7,768 bases of DNA from Candidatus Dormiibacterota bacterium (GTDB lineage: Bacteria; Chloroflexota; Dormibacteria; UBA8260; Bog-877): contig PLTL01000162.1 in assembly GCA_003164475.1 (NCBI GenBank), positions 171 through 7,938 of the forward strand, in the 5' to 3' direction. Positions 5,992 to 7,768 of this stretch are shown here, one piece after another. Each line of letters starts with the position of its first letter. Within the stretch, counting starts at the first letter, position 1. The notes beneath the pieces were generated by a model. It was not told the origin of the DNA and did not search any database. It worked only from the letters and a program-made list of their open reading frames with translations. A program made the translations under genes and the position numbers.

Positions 5992-7458
5992 GTGACTGCG
6001 AGGCCGGGGGCGGGGAGCCTTGAGGAGCTGCTGGAGAGCCGCAGCCGGCGGCTGCGCTGGGTGTTGCTGGGGCTGACGCTGGGCTTCATAGCCGGGCTGG
6101 CTCTGTATGCCCTCGGCCATGAGTTCCCTCCCCATCCGTGGGGCCTGGCCAACGACTACCGGGACTTCTTCGCCGCCGCCACCTTGATCGGTCGGGGAGT
6201 CGATCCCTACCACCTCGGAGTCCTGCGGGCAGCGGAGCAGGCGGCCGACGCCTACCCCCTTCTCCACCTGGGCGTGGGCCCCTTCGTCGACCCCCCGGTG
6301 ACGGCGTGGGCGGTTTTGCCCCTCGCCCACCTCAGCTTCTGGGTCAGCTTCGGGGTCTTCACGGCCCTCTCCGCGATCCTGGTGGTGATCACCCTCACCC
6401 TGCTGGCCCGCGATCTGGGGTGGCGCCACACCGCCATCCTGGCCGCCGCCGCGCTCACCTCGTGGATCGGCCTGCTGGGACTGGTGAGCGGTCAGTTTGA
6501 TGCCCTGCTCTTCGCCGCCCTGGCGGGCTCGATGCTGCTTGCCTGGCACGAGCGGGGCCTGGCCGCCGGCTGCGTCCTGGCCGTCATCCTGCTCAAGCCG
6601 GACCTGCTCTGGCCGGCCCCGATCTTCCTTTTCCTGGCGCTTTGGCCCAACCGGGCTCGGGCCTGGCACTTCGCCGCGGGCTTCCTGGGGGTGGCCCTGC
6701 TCTTCATCCTCGCCAGCTGGTCGCTGCTGCCCAGTTGGTGGCATGCGCTGGGCCACTTCGCGGCTGGGGTAGGCTCCCGGCAGCCCGACCTCGCCGGGCT
6801 GCCGGGGCTGCTGAGGGCTGCCCCGGCCTCCTGGGGGCTGGGCACCGGGGTGTCGGCCCCGCTCACCCTGCTCCTGGTCGCACTGGCCCTGGTGACGATG
6901 GCGATCTTCGGAGCCTGGATGATGATGTCGCCCGACTGGCGCCGGGTCAGCCCGGTGGGCAGGATCGCCTGGGCGGTGGCCCTCCCGGTCGGGATCTGGC
7001 TGGCGGCGACCCCCTACGGCCACCCCAACGACGACCTCCTGCTCCTGCCGCTGTTCATGCTCACCGTGGGCCGGGACGCCCGCCGGGTCCACGGTCTCGG
7101 TCTCGGCCTCTCGGCGGCTGCGGCCGCAGTGCTGCTGTTGATCTGGCCCGCCGGGATCCTGCCCTGGGAGCTCGGGGCGGCGGCCTTGGTCGCGCTGACG
7201 GTCCTGCTCTGGCGGCGCCGCACCGACTCCCGGCTGACCGGCTTCGGGGCCGGCGCCTGCGTGCTGGCACTGGCGCTGCTGCCGCCCCTCTGGGCCTTTC
7301 ACACCCTGGCGGTGGGGCTGACCCCGCTGGCGGTCCTGGTCCTGGTCGTGGAGGGAGGGCGGACCTGCTGGATGGAGGTGGGTGGGGCGGGCACTGGCCC
7401 GGCCTACTTCCCGGAACCGGCCCCGGCGGCGGTTGCCCAGAATCCCGCCGGGGCATAA
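5992..7458 (+). CDS. GT87 / DUF2029 family polyprenyl-phosphate-mannose-dependent mannosyltransferase-like membrane protein
   Basis: This is a 488-aa polytopic membrane protein of the GT-C fold. From a GTG start, helix 1 is near 21-42. It is followed by the DUF2029 hallmark NDYRDFFAAATLIGRGVDPY (54-73), with D55/D58 in the place of the catalytic Asp. The second hallmark is GQFDALLFAALAGSMLLAWH with RGLAAGCVLAVILLKPDLL (167-205). A third conserved spot is PYGHPNDDLLLLPLF (341-355). About ten further hydrophobic segments fill the rest, and the C-terminal 30 residues are Pro/Ala/Gly-rich and soluble. Known GT87 enzymes, such as mycobacterial alpha-1,2-mannosyltransferases of lipomannan and phosphatidylinositol mannoside synthesis, use polyprenyl-phosphomannose on the outer face of the membrane; the actual sugar and acceptor here are unknown. 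GTG 5992 lies seven bases after the permease stop and has GGAG at 5978-5981; an in-frame TTG at 5962 would overlap the permease by 23 bases and is less likely. It probably shares a transcript with the permease. Confidence 0.82.
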   Translation: MTARPGAGSLEELLESRSRRLRWVLLGLTLGFIAGLALYALGHEFPPHPWGLANDYRDFFAAATLIGRGVDPYHLGVLRAAEQAADAYPLLHLGVGPFVDPPVTAWAVLPLAHLSFWVSFGVFTALSAILVVITLTLLARDLGWRHTAILAAAALTSWIGLLGLVSGQFDALLFAALAGSMLLAWHERGLAAGCVLAVILLKPDLLWPAPIFLFLALWPNRARAWHFAAGFLGVALLFILASWSLLPSWWHALGHFAAGVGSRQPDLAGLPGLLRAAPASWGLGTGVSAPLTLLLVALALVTMAIFGAWMMMSPDWRRVSPVGRIAWAVALPVGIWLAATPYGHPNDDLLLLPLFMLTVGRDARRVHGLGLGLSAAAAAVLLLIWPAGILPWELGAAALVALTVLLWRRRTDSRLTGFGAGACVLALALLPPLWAFHTLAVGLTPLAVLVLVVEGGRTCWMEVGGAGTGPAYFPEPAPAAVAQNPAGA

Positions 7459-7459
7459 T
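7433..7459 (+). promoter_or_regulatory. Possible secA promoter at the end of the GT87 gene
   Basis: TTGCCC (7433-7438) and CATAAT (7454-7459), 15 bases apart, resemble -35 and -10 hexamers and stand out in otherwise GC-rich DNA. CATAAT includes the stop codon of the GT87 gene. A transcript from here would begin only a few bases before the secA ATG at 7471, which has no clear Shine-Dalgarno sequence, so it could be leaderless or nearly so. The short spacer and single mismatching bases keep confidence low. Confidence 0.3.
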
Positions 7460-7470
7460 GCCTTGACACC

Positions 7471-7768
7471 ATGAGCGTCTTCAGCCGGATCTACGACCCC
7501 ACCCGCAGCGAGCTCCGGCGCCACTCCGGCGAGGTTACCGCCATCGGCCGCCTGGGGGACCGGATGGCGGCCCTCTCCGACGCCGAGCTGCTCGCCAAGA
7601 CCGAGGAGTTCAAGGGCCGCCTGGAGGAGGGCGAGGAGCTGGACAGCCTCCTCGTCGAGGCCTTCGCCACGGCCCGGGAGGCCGCCCACCGCAAGATCGG
7701 GCTGCGGCCGTTCGATGTCCAGTGCCTGGGGGCCATCGTGCTCCATCAGGGCAAGATCGCCGAGATGA
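7471..7768 (+). CDS. secA: Protein translocase subunit SecA, N-terminal 99 codons
   Basis: SecA is the ATPase motor that pushes unfolded preproteins through SecYEG. Only the beginning is in the window; the frame stays open to the last base. Visible are the usual start MSVFSRIYDPTRSELRR, the N-terminal helix motif LSDAELLAKTEEFKGRLEEG, EAFATAREAAHRKIGLRPFDVQ (about 63-84), and LHQGKIAEM at the very end. The window stops just before the expected Walker A sequence (TGEGKT), so ATP-binding residues cannot be checked. Where most SecA proteins have DVQLIGG or DVQLMGG followed by LHEG, this one has DVQCLGA and LHQG. ATG 7471 is chosen because the protein aligns with SecA N-termini from the first residue; no ribosome binding site is evident, and the gene begins 12 bases after the GT87 stop. 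Codon use agrees with the other right-hand genes. Confidence 0.95.
   Translation, partial: MSVFSRIYDPTRSELRRHSGEVTAIGRLGDRMAALSDAELLAKTEEFKGRLEEGEELDSLLVEAFATAREAAHRKIGLRPFDVQCLGAIVLHQGKIAEM

Noticed and set aside
6040..6056. Inverted repeat CGCAGCC / GGCTGCG with a 3-base centre
   Set aside because: It lies inside the GT87 coding sequence, in an Arg/Leu-rich stretch of GC-rich DNA where such arms are common. It has no U-tract and is not at a gene end.
7463..7468. TTGACA, a perfect -35 hexamer, just before secA
   Set aside because: Its matching -10 would fall inside the secA coding region, after the well-supported ATG, and no -10-like sequence is seen there.
5857..7746. 629-codon open frame on the - strand across the end of the permease, the GT87 gene and secA
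   Set aside because: It is antisense to three genes with clear family motifs. Its translation is Gly/Pro/Arg/Gln-rich low-complexity sequence typical of shadows in very GC-rich DNA.

Overview
The window is high-GC bacterial DNA with seven protein genes, two of them cut by the window edges. I see no tRNA, rRNA, CRISPR array, insertion sequence or attachment site. Non-coding DNA is limited to short gaps; the longest is about 70-100 bases, between two divergent genes.

Left part (1 to about 3150). Gene style and protein sequences suggest an Acidobacteriota (Terriglobia-like) chromosome; this assignment is an impression from the sequence and no search was run. In order on the + strand are the 3' end of a 6-pyruvoyl-tetrahydropterin-synthase family gene, folE (GTP cyclohydrolase I, joined to it by an ATGA overlap) and truB (tRNA pseudouridine-55 synthase). 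FolE makes dihydroneopterin triphosphate, the substrate of the PTPS-family enzyme, so these two form a pterin module. A TesA-like SGNH-hydrolase lipoprotein gene follows on the - strand, convergent with truB and divergent from an ABC-transporter ATPase gene. A tesA gene divergent from an ATPase-permease pair is the same arrangement as tesA/ybbA-ybbP in Escherichia coli.

Right part (about 3170 to 7768). Base and codon use change abruptly inside the ABC ATPase gene, at the stretch encoding the universally conserved signature motif. Arginine moves from CGC to CGG/AGG and glycine gains many GGG codons. This style then runs unbroken through a ten-helix FtsX-type permease, a GT87/DUF2029 polyprenyl-phosphate-mannose-dependent glycosyltransferase and the first 99 codons of secA. 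It looks like a different, GC-richer phylum (Actinomycetota, Chloroflexota or Dormibacterota-like; low confidence).

The main point for a reader is that the window is probably two genomes joined at a conserved ABC-signature sequence, either as a metagenome assembly chimera or, less likely, by real recombination. A weaker switch, from G-ending to C-ending codons, lies inside folE, also at a conserved motif. Gene neighbourhoods that cross either point should not be read as operons until checked. I found no convincing evidence for a new biological system. The most interesting biology is the PTPS-family enzyme, whose usual catalytic histidine is replaced by methionine.
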